In this document: positions 48,616-56,497 of the stretch, piece after piece
How positions within the stretch are numbered: position 1 is the stretch's first letter
Layout of the letters: each line of letters starts with the position of its first letter
NCBI GenBank assembly: GCA_016871395.1
Contig: VFYV01000006.1
Span: 1 to 64,000, forward strand
Source: Actinomycetota bacterium
GTDB taxonomy: Bacteria; Actinomycetota; Acidimicrobiia; Acidimicrobiales; Ilumatobacteraceae
Reading direction: 5' to 3'
Length of the DNA: 64,000 bases
Program-made: the position numbers and the translations under genes
The notes under the pieces: generated by a model
What the model saw: only the letters and a program-made list of their open reading frames with translations
Told to the model about the DNA's origin: nothing
The model's database searches: none

Positions 48616-50694
48616 TCAGGACGGCGCCACTTCCACCAGCGTGTCGTAGAACGCCACCCCCCCACCCCAGTCGGTGGGCGTGTCGCTGGTGAGCATGTTC
48701 ACGGTGTTGCCGTCGTTCGTACGCTCGCCGACCCAACCGAACGGCACGATAACGACTCCGGGTCGCACGCGCGACGTCGACGCGCTGACGTGGGCGGTGG
48801 CCATCAACGTGGCCCGGTCGTTGAACACCCGCACGGGATCGCCGTGGCGAATTCCGCGTGTCGCGGCGTCAGTGGGATGGAGTTCGCAATAGATGGTCCC
48901 CTCCGGACCCGCGTGGTGCTCGAGATGCGAGTAGGAGGCGTTCAGAAAACGCTGATGAATCTTGGACGACATCATCGCCAACGGATAACGGCCCCGCAGT
49001 TCGGGATCACCACCCAACGTTTCACGACCCGGGACGAACGTGGGGAGGGACGGCAACCCGATGGCGGTGAACGAACGACTGGCCAATAACGCGCGACCTG
49101 ATGCCGTGGGGAACGCCCCGTTCGCGTAGGGCAACACCTGCTCGGGCAGTGACAGACGCACGAAACCGTCGCGCTTCAGTGCCTCGAGGTCGAGGTCGTG
49201 CAGGGCGCCCGCCAGCAGAGACTCGTCCGACTCGTACAACTCGGGTTCCTCGAACCCCATGGCGCGCGACAACCGACGCCACAGTTCGGTGTTGGGCACG
49301 CTCTCCCCCCGAGGCTCGATGGCCTTGTGGTTCCAACCCAGGAACAGATGGCCCCACGCCGGCACCACGTCGTCCTGTTCGATCTGAGTGCACGCCGGGA
49401 AGATGACGTCGGCGTAGCGAGCGGTGTCGGTGACGAACTGTTCGGACACCACGGTGAACAGGTCCTCACGCTCGAGACCTCGGCGGGTGAGGGCGGCGTT
49501 CGGTGCTGTCACTAAGGGGTTGCCGTTGTAGACGAACAACGCCCGAATCGGTGGAGAGAGGTTGGCATCGGTGAGATTGCGGCCGATTGCGTTCATGCTC
49601 AGCGAACGACTTTCCGGATTCACCTCCAACGCGGGAACGTCGAAACAACCGTCGTCGACGTTCACCTTGGCGTACGAACCGACACTTCGGCTGTATCCGC
49701 CACCACGCTCGCGCCAGGAACCGATGAGTGCAGGTAGGCAGGTGATGGTACGAAAGAACATGGCACCTTGTTCGCGATGCTCGGCGCCGATGAGGGTGCG
49801 AATCATCGCTGGTCGAGTGCTGGCGTACTCACGCGCCAACTGCTCGATGTGCGACGCCTCGACGCCGCAAATATTCGCCGCCCAATTCGGTGTGCACGAC
49901 AAGACGTGTGTCGACAGTTCGTCGAATCCCTCGGTGTGAAGGTCGACGTACACGCGGTCGATCAAGTCGTCACGAATGATCACGTGCATCATGGCCAACA
50001 TCAGGGCGACGTCGGTACCCGGTAAAGGTTGTATGAACCAGTCGGCGGCATCGGCAGTGACCGTGCGCACCGGGTCGATGACCACCACCTTGGCTCCTGC
50101 CGACCGTGCCTCGTCGATGAAGGGCCAAAGATGACGGTTGGTCAGACGCGTATTGGTGCCCCACAGCAGGATCAACTTGCTGAAGCGAACATCCATGGGG
50201 TCCGAACCCAACGGCGAGCCCAAGGTGAGGGCCGAACCGATCTTGGCCGTGTCACCACACAACGAGTCGACTTGACGAGACGCGCCGAGGCGGGCGAAAA
50301 ACCGGCGGTCGAGGGAGTTCATCTGCAACAGCCCCTGGGTGCCGGCATCGCCCCACGGCATGATGGCCTCACCACCGTCGCGGGCGAGAACGTCGTGCAA
50401 TCGATCGGCCACCAGGCCTGTCGCTTCGTCCCACGAGGCCTCGCGGAACTCGCCCGACCCCTTGACGCCGGTCCGAATGAGAGGCGTCAAAACGCGCAGC
50501 GGGCTGTACACACGATCGAGGAAGCGATTCACCTTGGGACACAGTTCACCCTGCGAATACGGGTGTTCGGGGTTGCCGCGCATCTTCACCGCCACACCGT
50601 CCTCGACGGTGACCTCCCAACCGCACGAGTCGGGACAGTCGTGATGACACGTGCCCTTCACGACGAGGGAACCCGATGGTGGGCTGCTCGGCAT
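48616..50694 (-). CDS. Molybdopterin oxidoreductase (DMSO reductase superfamily)
   Basis: 692-aa Mo/W-bisPGD enzyme. The N-terminal [4Fe-4S] site has Cys16, Cys20, Cys24 and Cys52 (TCHHDCPDSCGW, LCPK). A molybdopterin-binding core and a C-terminal MopB domain (MMSSKIHQRFLNASY, HPTDAATRGIRHGD) follow. No TAT signal is seen, so it is cytoplasmic, and no electron-transfer subunit is adjacent. ATG 50694 is preferred: the longer frame begins inside the neighbouring promoter region. CAGAAT stands 6 nt before the ATG. Substrate unknown. Confidence 0.87.
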   Translation of the reverse strand: MPSSPPSGSLVVKGTCHHDCPDSCGWEVTVEDGVAVKMRGNPEHPYSQGELCPKVNRFLDRVYSPLRVLTPLIRTGVKGSGEFREASWDEATGLVADRLHDVLARDGGEAIMPWGDAGTQGLLQMNSLDRRFFARLGASRQVDSLCGDTAKIGSALTLGSPLGSDPMDVRFSKLILLWGTNTRLTNRHLWPFIDEARSAGAKVVVIDPVRTVTADAADWFIQPLPGTDVALMLAMMHVIIRDDLIDRVYVDLHTEGFDELSTHVLSCTPNWAANICGVEASHIEQLAREYASTRPAMIRTLIGAEHREQGAMFFRTITCLPALIGSWRERGGGYSRSVGSYAKVNVDDGCFDVPALEVNPESRSLSMNAIGRNLTDANLSPPIRALFVYNGNPLVTAPNAALTRRGLEREDLFTVVSEQFVTDTARYADVIFPACTQIEQDDVVPAWGHLFLGWNHKAIEPRGESVPNTELWRRLSRAMGFEEPELYESDESLLAGALHDLDLEALKRDGFVRLSLPEQVLPYANGAFPTASGRALLASRSFTAIGLPSLPTFVPGRETLGGDPELRGRYPLAMMSSKIHQRFLNASYSHLEHHAGPEGTIYCELHPTDAATRGIRHGDPVRVFNDRATLMATAHVSASTSRVRPGVVIVPFGWVGERTNDGNTVNMLTSDTPTDWGGGVAFYDTLVEVAPS

Positions 50695-50736
50695 GGTTCC
50701 ATTCTGCCAGCAGAACCGAGGGGGGTGAGCAGCGTT

Positions 50737-50768
50737 TACACTCGAGATGACACCATCGAGGGGGAAAA
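50737..50768 (+). promoter_or_regulatory. Promoter and ribosome-binding site of the SnoaL-like gene
   Basis: TACACT at 50737-50742 predicts a start near 50749; GAGGGGG at 50758-50764 is a clear Shine-Dalgarno for ATG 50769. Divergent from the molybdopterin oxidoreductase gene. Confidence 0.5.
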
Positions 50769-51185
50769 ATGAGCAACGAAGCACTCGACCGGGCGTTGAT
50801 CGCCGACCTGCTGGCCCGCTATTCATGGGCGTTGGTCGACCGCGACTGGAGCACTTGGGTGAGTTGTTTCACCGCCGATGCGCGGGTGGACTATTCCACC
50901 GCTGGCGGACCAGTGGGTACCCCCACCGAGGCGGCCAACACCTTCTCGGGCATGATGTCGATGTTCGACGTGTCGCTGTCGTCAGGTGGCAACGTGGCCA
51001 TCACCTTCGTCGGCGACGACAAGGCCACGGTGCGATCGATCTACACCATGACCATGCGCATCCCCGGTGATCAGCCCACCTACATGCAGGCCAGCGGTTG
51101 GTACAACGACGCCATCGTGCGTACCCCGGAGGGTTGGCGTATCCAGAGTCGATTCGAGCAACTCGCCTACGTGAAGCCAGCCTGA
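50769..51185 (+). CDS. SnoaL-like (NTF2-fold) protein
   Basis: 138-aa protein with the SnoaL_4 pattern: N-terminal helices ALIADLLARYSWALVDRDW, WVSCFTADARVDYS, and a C-terminal RTPEGWRIQSRFEQLAYV. The NTF2 fold includes steroid delta-isomerase, dehydratases and ring-hydroxylating beta subunits; no catalytic residues can be fixed here. The kinase-like gene follows 2 nt after the stop. Confidence 0.8.
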   Translation: MSNEALDRALIADLLARYSWALVDRDWSTWVSCFTADARVDYSTAGGPVGTPTEAANTFSGMMSMFDVSLSSGGNVAITFVGDDKATVRSIYTMTMRIPGDQPTYMQASGWYNDAIVRTPEGWRIQSRFEQLAYVKPA

Positions 51186-51187
51186 TC

Positions 51188-52264
51188 ATGCCCCTTCCCT
51201 CGAAACGCAATCCCGAACAGTTGGCCCGCACCCTCGAGCAGTGGTTCGGTCGCCAGTTCGGCCATCTTTGCACCGTGTCCGATGTGGGCATCCCCGAAGG
51301 AACCGGCATGAGCAGCGAGACGTTGCTGTTCACCATTCATCACGACGGCAAGAGCGAGTCGGTGGTCACCCGCCTGAGCCCCGACATGAACGATTGGCCG
51401 GTGTTCCCGGTGTACGACCTGGCCGCGCAGGCTGGCGCCATGCGGTTGGTCGGTGCGTTCAGCGACGTGCCGGTACCCAACGTGCGATTCCTCGAGACCG
51501 ACCAGAGCATTCTCGGATCGCCATTCATCGTGATGGATCGGGTGGGTGGTCGTGCTCTTCCCGACATGCCGCCCTACGTCTTCGGTGGCAGCTACATGGA
51601 CGACTTCGGCGTCGATCAACGACGCGAGTTGGGTCGCGAGGTGGCCCGCTTGCAAGCGCGTATTCACGGCATCGATCTCGCTGAGGCTGCCTCGGCGGGG
51701 TTCGATCTGTCGTTCCTCCCCGATCGCAACGGTGACGCCATCGATCGCCTGCTCGCCGAGCAGCGCGCCTATTACGACTGGGCTCGGGGCGATCTTCGAC
51801 TTCCCGTCATCGAACGCGCCCTCCAATGGCTGGCCCAACACAAACCGAGGAACCCCGGCCCCACCGTCATCAACTGGGGCGACGCTCGACCGGGCAACGT
51901 GCTGTTCGACGGCCTGAATCCCACGGCCGTACTCGACTGGGAGATGATCAACCTCGGGCCGGCCGGTGTCGACGTCGGCTGGCTCATCTTCATGCACATG
52001 TTCTTCCAGTCGTTGGCCGACGTGTTTCAGATGCCCGGCTTCCCGGAATTCTGTCGGCGCGACGACGTGGTCGGTGCCTACGTGGAGGCCGGAGGCGCGG
52101 CACCCGAGGATCTCGACTGGTACATCGTGTACGGGAGCCTGCGCTTCGCATCCATCGCCATTCGCACGTCGTTGCGCGAGGTCAGTTACGGCAATCGCGA
52201 GATGCCCGATGATCCCGAGGACCTCATCATGCACAAGGCCCTCTTGTACGACCAGATCGCCTAA
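51188..52264 (+). CDS. APH-family phosphotransferase
   Basis: 358-aa kinase-fold protein. The catalytic loop reads NWGDARPGNVLFDG, and the Mg-binding Asp follows in AVLDWEM; the N-lobe has VVTRLSPDM at the Lys region, with Arg in place of the usual Lys. ATG 51188 is preferred over the start at 51098. Family members phosphorylate antibiotics, choline or, in ACAD10/11-type proteins, 4-hydroxyacyl chains. In a CoA-ester gene island the last role is attractive but unproven. Its stop overlaps the convergent epimerase gene by 4 nt. Confidence 0.84.
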   Translation: MPLPSKRNPEQLARTLEQWFGRQFGHLCTVSDVGIPEGTGMSSETLLFTIHHDGKSESVVTRLSPDMNDWPVFPVYDLAAQAGAMRLVGAFSDVPVPNVRFLETDQSILGSPFIVMDRVGGRALPDMPPYVFGGSYMDDFGVDQRRELGREVARLQARIHGIDLAEAASAGFDLSFLPDRNGDAIDRLLAEQRAYYDWARGDLRLPVIERALQWLAQHKPRNPGPTVINWGDARPGNVLFDGLNPTAVLDWEMINLGPAGVDVGWLIFMHMFFQSLADVFQMPGFPEFCRRDDVVGAYVEAGGAAPEDLDWYIVYGSLRFASIAIRTSLREVSYGNREMPDDPEDLIMHKALLYDQIA

Positions 52265-53190
52265 TTCTTCAACAGCTCCGGGCGCATGGTGGCGATCTGG
52301 CGGCGGATGCCGTCGCGCCAATCGACCGACGAGTGGAAGCCGACGTCGTGCAGTTTCGTCAGATCGGGGACGATGGACGCGATGGTGGCCGTCGTGGGCG
52401 CGAACGTCGGCGTGATGCCGGTGAGACGTCCCATCTCCTCGCACCAGTCCTCGATGGACACCAACTGATCACCACCCCAGTTCACGACGGTGGAACCGGC
52501 GCTGGCGTACGACAGCAGATACGGGATACTGCGGTGGATGTCCTCGGCGTGGATGGGCGTGTAGGTGGTGGGTCGGTCCACGTGAACCGGGACCGGGATG
52601 TTGCGCTCCATCATCATGAGGTGGAACGACATCCAGCCGTAGGTGTCGCCGTAGGGAACGTTGAGGCGTGCGATGACGGTCGGCACGCCCAACCGCTTGG
52701 CGGTGTGGGTCACCAACACCTCGCCGGCGATCTTGGAGATGCTGTAGGTCGGCATACCCGGCATCGGGCGGTGGCTGTCTCCGAGCAGGTCGGTCTCGGT
52801 GCGCGGCGACCCGTGCTTGGGTTCGTACACCGCGGTCGACGAACAGTGGAAGAACGTCAACGAATCGCTGCGCGCAGCCGCCACCTCCATCAAGTCGGCG
52901 CTGCCGTGTGCGTTGGAGGCGAAGGCCTCCTCGAAGTTGTTGCTCTTGGCCACCGCGAAGTGCAGCACCATGTCGAGGTCGGTGGGCACCTCGTCCAGGT
53001 CGCCCCGGGCCAGGTCGATGCTGATCGTCCGCACCCCTTTGTCGTGCCACGGGACACGCGAGTCAGGGTCCTTGAAACGAGCGGCTCCGAAGACGGTGTT
53101 ACCGGCGGCGGCCAACGATTCGGCGAGTGGTCCGGCCACCCAGCCGGTGACTCCGGTGACGAGGATCTTTTTGCCCTTGATCGACTCCAT
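52261..53190 (-). CDS. NAD-dependent epimerase/dehydratase family protein
   Basis: 309-aa extended SDR. The dinucleotide motif is TGVTGWVAG at about residues 12-20, HFAVAKSNNFEEAF follows, the Ser is in HCSSTAVY and the active YSISK (YxxxK) is at about 154-158; GDTYGWMSFHLMM and TPIHAEDIHRSI are in the substrate domain. ATG 53190 has GGGGAG upstream and is preferred to the long frame. The substrate may be a sugar nucleotide or, as in 3-beta-hydroxysteroid dehydrogenases of this superfamily, a steroid; undecided. Confidence 0.86.
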   Translation of the reverse strand: MESIKGKKILVTGVTGWVAGPLAESLAAAGNTVFGAARFKDPDSRVPWHDKGVRTISIDLARGDLDEVPTDLDMVLHFAVAKSNNFEEAFASNAHGSADLMEVAAARSDSLTFFHCSSTAVYEPKHGSPRTETDLLGDSHRPMPGMPTYSISKIAGEVLVTHTAKRLGVPTVIARLNVPYGDTYGWMSFHLMMMERNIPVPVHVDRPTTYTPIHAEDIHRSIPYLLSYASAGSTVVNWGGDQLVSIEDWCEEMGRLTGITPTFAPTTATIASIVPDLTKLHDVGFHSSVDWRDGIRRQIATMRPELLKN

Positions 53191-53201
53191 GCTCTCCCCT
53201 G

Positions 53202-53996
53202 TCACCACAACTGGTCGGTGTACGTGTCGGTACCGAAGACGGTGTTCTTGAACGGCGCGGTCCACAGGTGCTGGGCCAGGCCACTCGCCTCCAGGTCGGC
53301 GCCGAATCGGCCGTAGCCCTGCGCCCATTCACTCTCGGGGGCGTGATCCACGAAGTGGATCTGCAGGAAGCGCTGATCGGCCTTGGGCACGCGCGGCACA
53401 TCGGGCGGTGCGTCGGGCAACAAGGGAAGCAACTTCGTGTAGTTGAACACGTCGGGGCCCCACGAGGCGGCGAAAGCCTCGGGTGCCCACTGCTTCTGCA
53501 TCCATTCGCTCATCTGTTCGTGAGTGACACCTTCGTTCAACTCGCCCACGTTCACCACGATGCCCGGGTAGCCGCGGTCGAGGGCCAACTCGATGTTGGT
53601 GGTGGTTTCGGTACGGGTCATCGACCATTGGTTGTCGTAGAGCTGCGTGTGGATGTGGGTGCGCTCGGCGAACATGCGCCCGGTGGCGTGCAGGTTCTTG
53701 ACCGTGTCGACGCTCCAGCGATTCCAATCGTCGTGGTGGCCTTTCAGCACCCAGTAGATGGCCAGGTACGAACCGGTGTCGACGTCCGGGGTCATGGGCG
53801 AGTCCGCCGGGTAGCGCAACGCCTTCAGGTCGCGCGTGGCCACGAATCGATCACCGGCGAACGAATACGCGCCCACCAGAACGCCCCCGTAGAAGTGGTC
53901 CCGCTCGTACCAGCGGTTGTACTCCACCTCGTGGCCTTTGTGGGGCTCCACCATGGTGAACAACAACGTGCCCAATTCGATCGGATACTTCTTCAA
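53202..53996 (-). CDS. Protein of unknown function, possible dimeric alpha/beta barrel
   Basis: 264-aa protein not recognised. ELGTLLFTMVEPHKGHEVEYNRWYERDH (key VEPHKGHEVEYNRWYE) is reminiscent of the EthD/antibiotic monooxygenase-type ferredoxin-like barrel, where 'E..YN.WY...H' is frequent. The second half (QRFLQIHFVDHAPES) may be a second such domain. Start TTG 53996 is chosen: GGGGGG lies just upstream and the preceding translation is Arg/Pro-rich; GTG 54011 is an alternative. In one unit with the epimerase gene, 11 nt apart. Confidence 0.7.
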   Translation of the reverse strand: MKKYPIELGTLLFTMVEPHKGHEVEYNRWYERDHFYGGVLVGAYSFAGDRFVATRDLKALRYPADSPMTPDVDTGSYLAIYWVLKGHHDDWNRWSVDTVKNLHATGRMFAERTHIHTQLYDNQWSMTRTETTTNIELALDRGYPGIVVNVGELNEGVTHEQMSEWMQKQWAPEAFAASWGPDVFNYTKLLPLLPDAPPDVPRVPKADQRFLQIHFVDHAPESEWAQGYGRFGADLEASGLAQHLWTAPFKNTVFGTDTYTDQLW

Positions 53997-54018
53997 CTCG
54001 ACCCCCCGAGACACCCTA
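53997..54018 (-). promoter_or_regulatory. Promoter region TAGGGT plus G-rich ribosome site
   Basis: TAGGGT on the minus strand (54018-54013) followed by GGGGGG (54007-54002) before TTG 53996. The arrangement, CTAGGGT then CGGGGGGTCGA, closely parallels that in front of the P450 gene. Confidence 0.45.
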
Positions 54019-54314
54019 GAGGGTCGAGCGTCGTGACCGGAAACCCCGCGCAGGCGAGGCGGCGCCCGAGGCCCGCTCTCACCGCGGGCCATCCGGATCG
54101 CGCGAGCGAGTGAACGGCGGTGTCTCGCGACACGCCCTCCACCCCCGCGACGTGGTTGGGTCGGTGCGAGCGCAACCGACGGCGCGTCCGATGTCTCCGG
54201 CGACGTCGAAGACACACTGCACGAGCGGCGTGACTTTGTCCTGCGGGAACTCGAGCGACAGGGGCACGAACGCCCCGTGCCGACCAACCCTCGTCGGGGT
54301 CGGACCCATCGCCG
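54019..54314 (-). pseudogene. Possible frameshifted remnant between the EthD-like and unknown genes
   Basis: No confident intact gene. On the minus strand an ATG at 54309 opens 76 codons whose first 50 look coding (FVPLSLEFPQDKVTPLVQC, FDVAGDIGRAVG) before turning Arg/Pro-rich. A second frame, ending at 53993, looks coding from about 54170 (VAGVEGVSRDTAVHSLARSG). Joining them needs one frameshift near 54160-54180. Could be a small real gene, a decayed one, or chance. Confidence 0.3.
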
Positions 54315-54662
54315 TCAGTCGCCGATGACGATGCGCGGTTCCTCGGTGAGCACGAAGTTCAACGACGACGAGTCGAGGAACTTGGCGGTGTCGGCCATGA
54401 CCTCGGGAAAATCGGGTTCGGTCATGTGGGCGAAGAAGGCCTCGGTGGAGTCGAAGTGCTGAATGGTCACGCCATCGAACTCGGGCTCGGGCCGACGACT
54501 ACCTTCAGCCGGCCAGGCGGCGGGGTGTTGTTCGTAACGACGCACGTACGTGGCCGCCGAGTTGGCCTTGATGAGCGGACCGTGAACGTCGAACCAGTAG
54601 TCGAGGAATTCTTGGTGCGTGGTGCCCGGCTTGCGCTTCAGCATGGAGATGAGTTTGATCAT
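54315..54662 (-). CDS. EthD-like dimeric alpha/beta barrel protein
   Basis: 115-aa protein starting MIKLISMLKRKPGTTHQEF and continuing DYWFDVHGPLIKAN, the EthD signature (the 'YW...H.P' helix), then QHFDSTEAFFAHM and VLTEEPRIV. These small ferredoxin-like barrels serve ring or ketone chemistry in degradative clusters, often without known activity. ATG 54662 is preferred to the longer frame; a weak GAGACT lies 6 nt upstream. Confidence 0.82.
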   Translation of the reverse strand: MIKLISMLKRKPGTTHQEFLDYWFDVHGPLIKANSAATYVRRYEQHPAAWPAEGSRRPEPEFDGVTIQHFDSTEAFFAHMTEPDFPEVMADTAKFLDSSSLNFVLTEEPRIVIGD

Positions 54663-54694
54663 GGAACCAGTCTCGCACTCGCGAGGGTGCCGGT

Positions 54695-55480
54695 CTACAG
54701 CCCGAGAAACGACCCGCCGTCGCAAATGATCGTTTGTCCGGTGACGTAGGCGGAATCGTCGCTGGCGAGGAACAACGCCACCGAACCGACGTCCCCGGTG
54801 ATGTCGCCCACGCGACCCAGCGGAGTGCGGGCTTCGATGGCGTCCCGCAATGCCGGATCACGCTCGAACGCGGTGAGCAACGCGGGACTACCCGCCACCG
54901 GCCCGATGCAGTTCACAGTGACACCGTGCGGACCCCATTCGCGGGCCAGGCTCTTGGCGATGGCACGCTGCGCGGCCTTGGCCGACGAATACAGCGGGAT
55001 GTTGGCGCTTCCTTCCACGCCCGAGGGCGAGGTGATCAGGATCAGACGGCCGCCACCCGTGCCACGCGGACGGCGGGAACTCTCCACCAGATGTGGCATC
55101 GCCGAACGTGCGCAGAACAAACTGGCCCACACACCGGTGCGCGACATCTTCATCCAGTGCTTGTCGATACGCGCGTTCTCCAGTTTGTGCGGAATTCCTC
55201 CCATGAAGGCGTTGTGGACCATGATGTCGAGCCGTCCGAAGCGTCGCACCGTCTCGTCGACGCAGGCCTGTACCGAGTCGCCGTCGGCGACGTCGGTGAC
55301 GATGCACTCCGCTCGCCCACCATGGTCGCGAATGGACTCGGCCACCGGCTCGCCGGTCTCGGCGCGTCGGGCCGCCACGACCACCAGGCAGGCCTCCGAG
55401 GCGAGACGACGAGCGATGCCCTCACCCACGCCCTGACCGGCACCGGTCACCACGGCCACGCGCCCGTCGAGGCGACTCAC
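54695..55480 (-). CDS. SDR family oxidoreductase
   Basis: 261-aa short-chain dehydrogenase. TGAGQGVG at the N-terminus, VHNAFMGG in place of NNAG, Ser in ITSPSGVEG and YSSAK (YxxxK) are present; GPVAGSPALLTAFE and DDSAYVTGQTIICDGG follow. GTG 55480 overlaps the upstream stop (GTGA). It follows a degenerate SDR gene, and the two may form a pair, since SDR heterodimers with one inactive partner are known. Confidence 0.86.
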   Translation of the reverse strand: MSRLDGRVAVVTGAGQGVGEGIARRLASEACLVVVAARRAETGEPVAESIRDHGGRAECIVTDVADGDSVQACVDETVRRFGRLDIMVHNAFMGGIPHKLENARIDKHWMKMSRTGVWASLFCARSAMPHLVESSRRPRGTGGGRLILITSPSGVEGSANIPLYSSAKAAQRAIAKSLAREWGPHGVTVNCIGPVAGSPALLTAFERDPALRDAIEARTPLGRVGDITGDVGSVALFLASDDSAYVTGQTIICDGGSFLGL

Positions 55481-56016
55481 ATCCACAGTCCTCCGTCGCA
55501 CACCACGGTCTGTCCCGTCACGTGCGCCGCCGCACCACTGCACAACCAATTCACCGTGTTCGATGCATCGACCGTGCCCCTCATCGCACGGGGTGCGATG
55601 GCCACCGGACCCGACACCGCGGGATCGACGCCGAACTCCTCGGGAGCCAGGGCCACCGCGTTGACCGTGATCCCGTCGGGTCCCCACTGTCGCGCCGCCG
55701 ATTTCACCGTGATACGGGCCGCCTCGGCCAATGCCGCATGAACGGCGTGTCGGTCCCCACCCGACATTCCGATGGTGGGCACGATCACGACGATGCGCTC
55801 GACCCCGGCCGCATGAGCCTGCTGCAGACCGGCAATCACCTTTTGCATCGGCTGTTCGAACACCGCGTCGATGGTGGCGTCGTCGAGTTCCTCGATGGGA
55901 CCGACCCCCCGAGCGCCGTCCACCTCGGTGACGACGACCGCCGCCGCGACGTCGGACACCACCGTGGCCCGCAGATGTCGCGCGATCGGGCCCTCGCCCA
56001 ACACCAAGACACTCAC
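55477..56016 (-). CDS. Degenerate SDR-like protein without catalytic Tyr/Lys
   Basis: 179-aa protein, short for an SDR (usual 240-260). VLVLGEGPIARHLRA replaces the glycine-rich TGxxxGxG motif. Where YxxxK is expected, between PTIGMSGG and AARITVKSAARQWGPDGITVN, the sequence is DRHAVHAALAEA, with no Tyr-x3-Lys. The C-terminal AAHVTGQTVVCDGG is conserved. GTG 56016 overlaps the SnoaL-like stop, and it overlaps the next SDR. Likely a structural or regulatory partner. Confidence 0.78.
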   Translation of the reverse strand: MSVLVLGEGPIARHLRATVVSDVAAAVVVTEVDGARGVGPIEELDDATIDAVFEQPMQKVIAGLQQAHAAGVERIVVIVPTIGMSGGDRHAVHAALAEAARITVKSAARQWGPDGITVNAVALAPEEFGVDPAVSGPVAIAPRAMRGTVDASNTVNWLCSGAAAHVTGQTVVCDGGLWM

Positions 56017-56465
56017 CGGCCCGCCTCCTGATTCAAATGTGCCGACACGTCGCCGTGGGCATCGACGAACATCACCCGCTGATCGAATCGCCACGTCGCT
56101 CCGTCATCGGTGACGAAGCGATCGTGGTAGCGGCCCGCGGCCACCACCTGCAACGGCAACACCCCCGGCACCTCCTGCAGGACGGTGAACTGCGAGCGAG
56201 CGAGCGCGGACGACGGACCCTCGGCTTCGATGATGGAGTTCGTGACCACGTGCTTGGTGCGCGGAACACCGTCGTACATCTTCACGAAACGAGCCATCAC
56301 CGTGCCGACCAGCGAACCCGGCACCGCGGGCTGATCGGGGCCGGCCATGAACACCCGAGCACCGTCGAACAAGCGCGACACACCGTCGAAATCACCGGCG
56401 TCGATGCGCTCGGCGTAGGTGTAGAGCAAATTCAGGATCGATCGCTCCGCCCCCGAAGTCAACAT
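56013..56465 (-). CDS. SnoaL-like (NTF2-fold) protein
   Basis: 150-aa SnoaL_4 family member: ILNLLYTYAERIDAGDFDGVSRLF at the N-terminus (key YAERIDAGDFD), KHVVTNSIIE, AAGRYHDRFVTDDGATWRFDQR. The His-x-Thr/Val-N and YHD-F patterns are typical of small dehydratase or isomerase-like members in degradative gene clusters. First gene of a minus-strand unit with two SDRs. Leaderless ATG with TACGGT -10. Confidence 0.82.
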   Translation of the reverse strand: MLTSGAERSILNLLYTYAERIDAGDFDGVSRLFDGARVFMAGPDQPAVPGSLVGTVMARFVKMYDGVPRTKHVVTNSIIEAEGPSSALARSQFTVLQEVPGVLPLQVVAAGRYHDRFVTDDGATWRFDQRVMFVDAHGDVSAHLNQEAGR

Positions 56466-56477
56466 GCGAACACCGTA
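56466..56477 (-). promoter_or_regulatory. -10 element TACGGT, leaderless start of the SnoaL-like gene
   Basis: TACGGT on the minus strand (56477-56472), 6 nt before ATG 56465. Only 7 bp separate it from the oppositely oriented -10 at 56485-56490. Confidence 0.6.
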
Positions 56478-56484
56478 GACGAAC

Positions 56485-56497
56485 TACCGTGGCGGAC
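56485..56497 (+). promoter_or_regulatory. -10 element TACCGT, leaderless start of the SDR gene
   Basis: TACCGT at 56485-56490, 7 nt, then GTG 56498. The upstream GTG 56489 overlaps the -10 and is therefore disfavoured. Confidence 0.6.
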
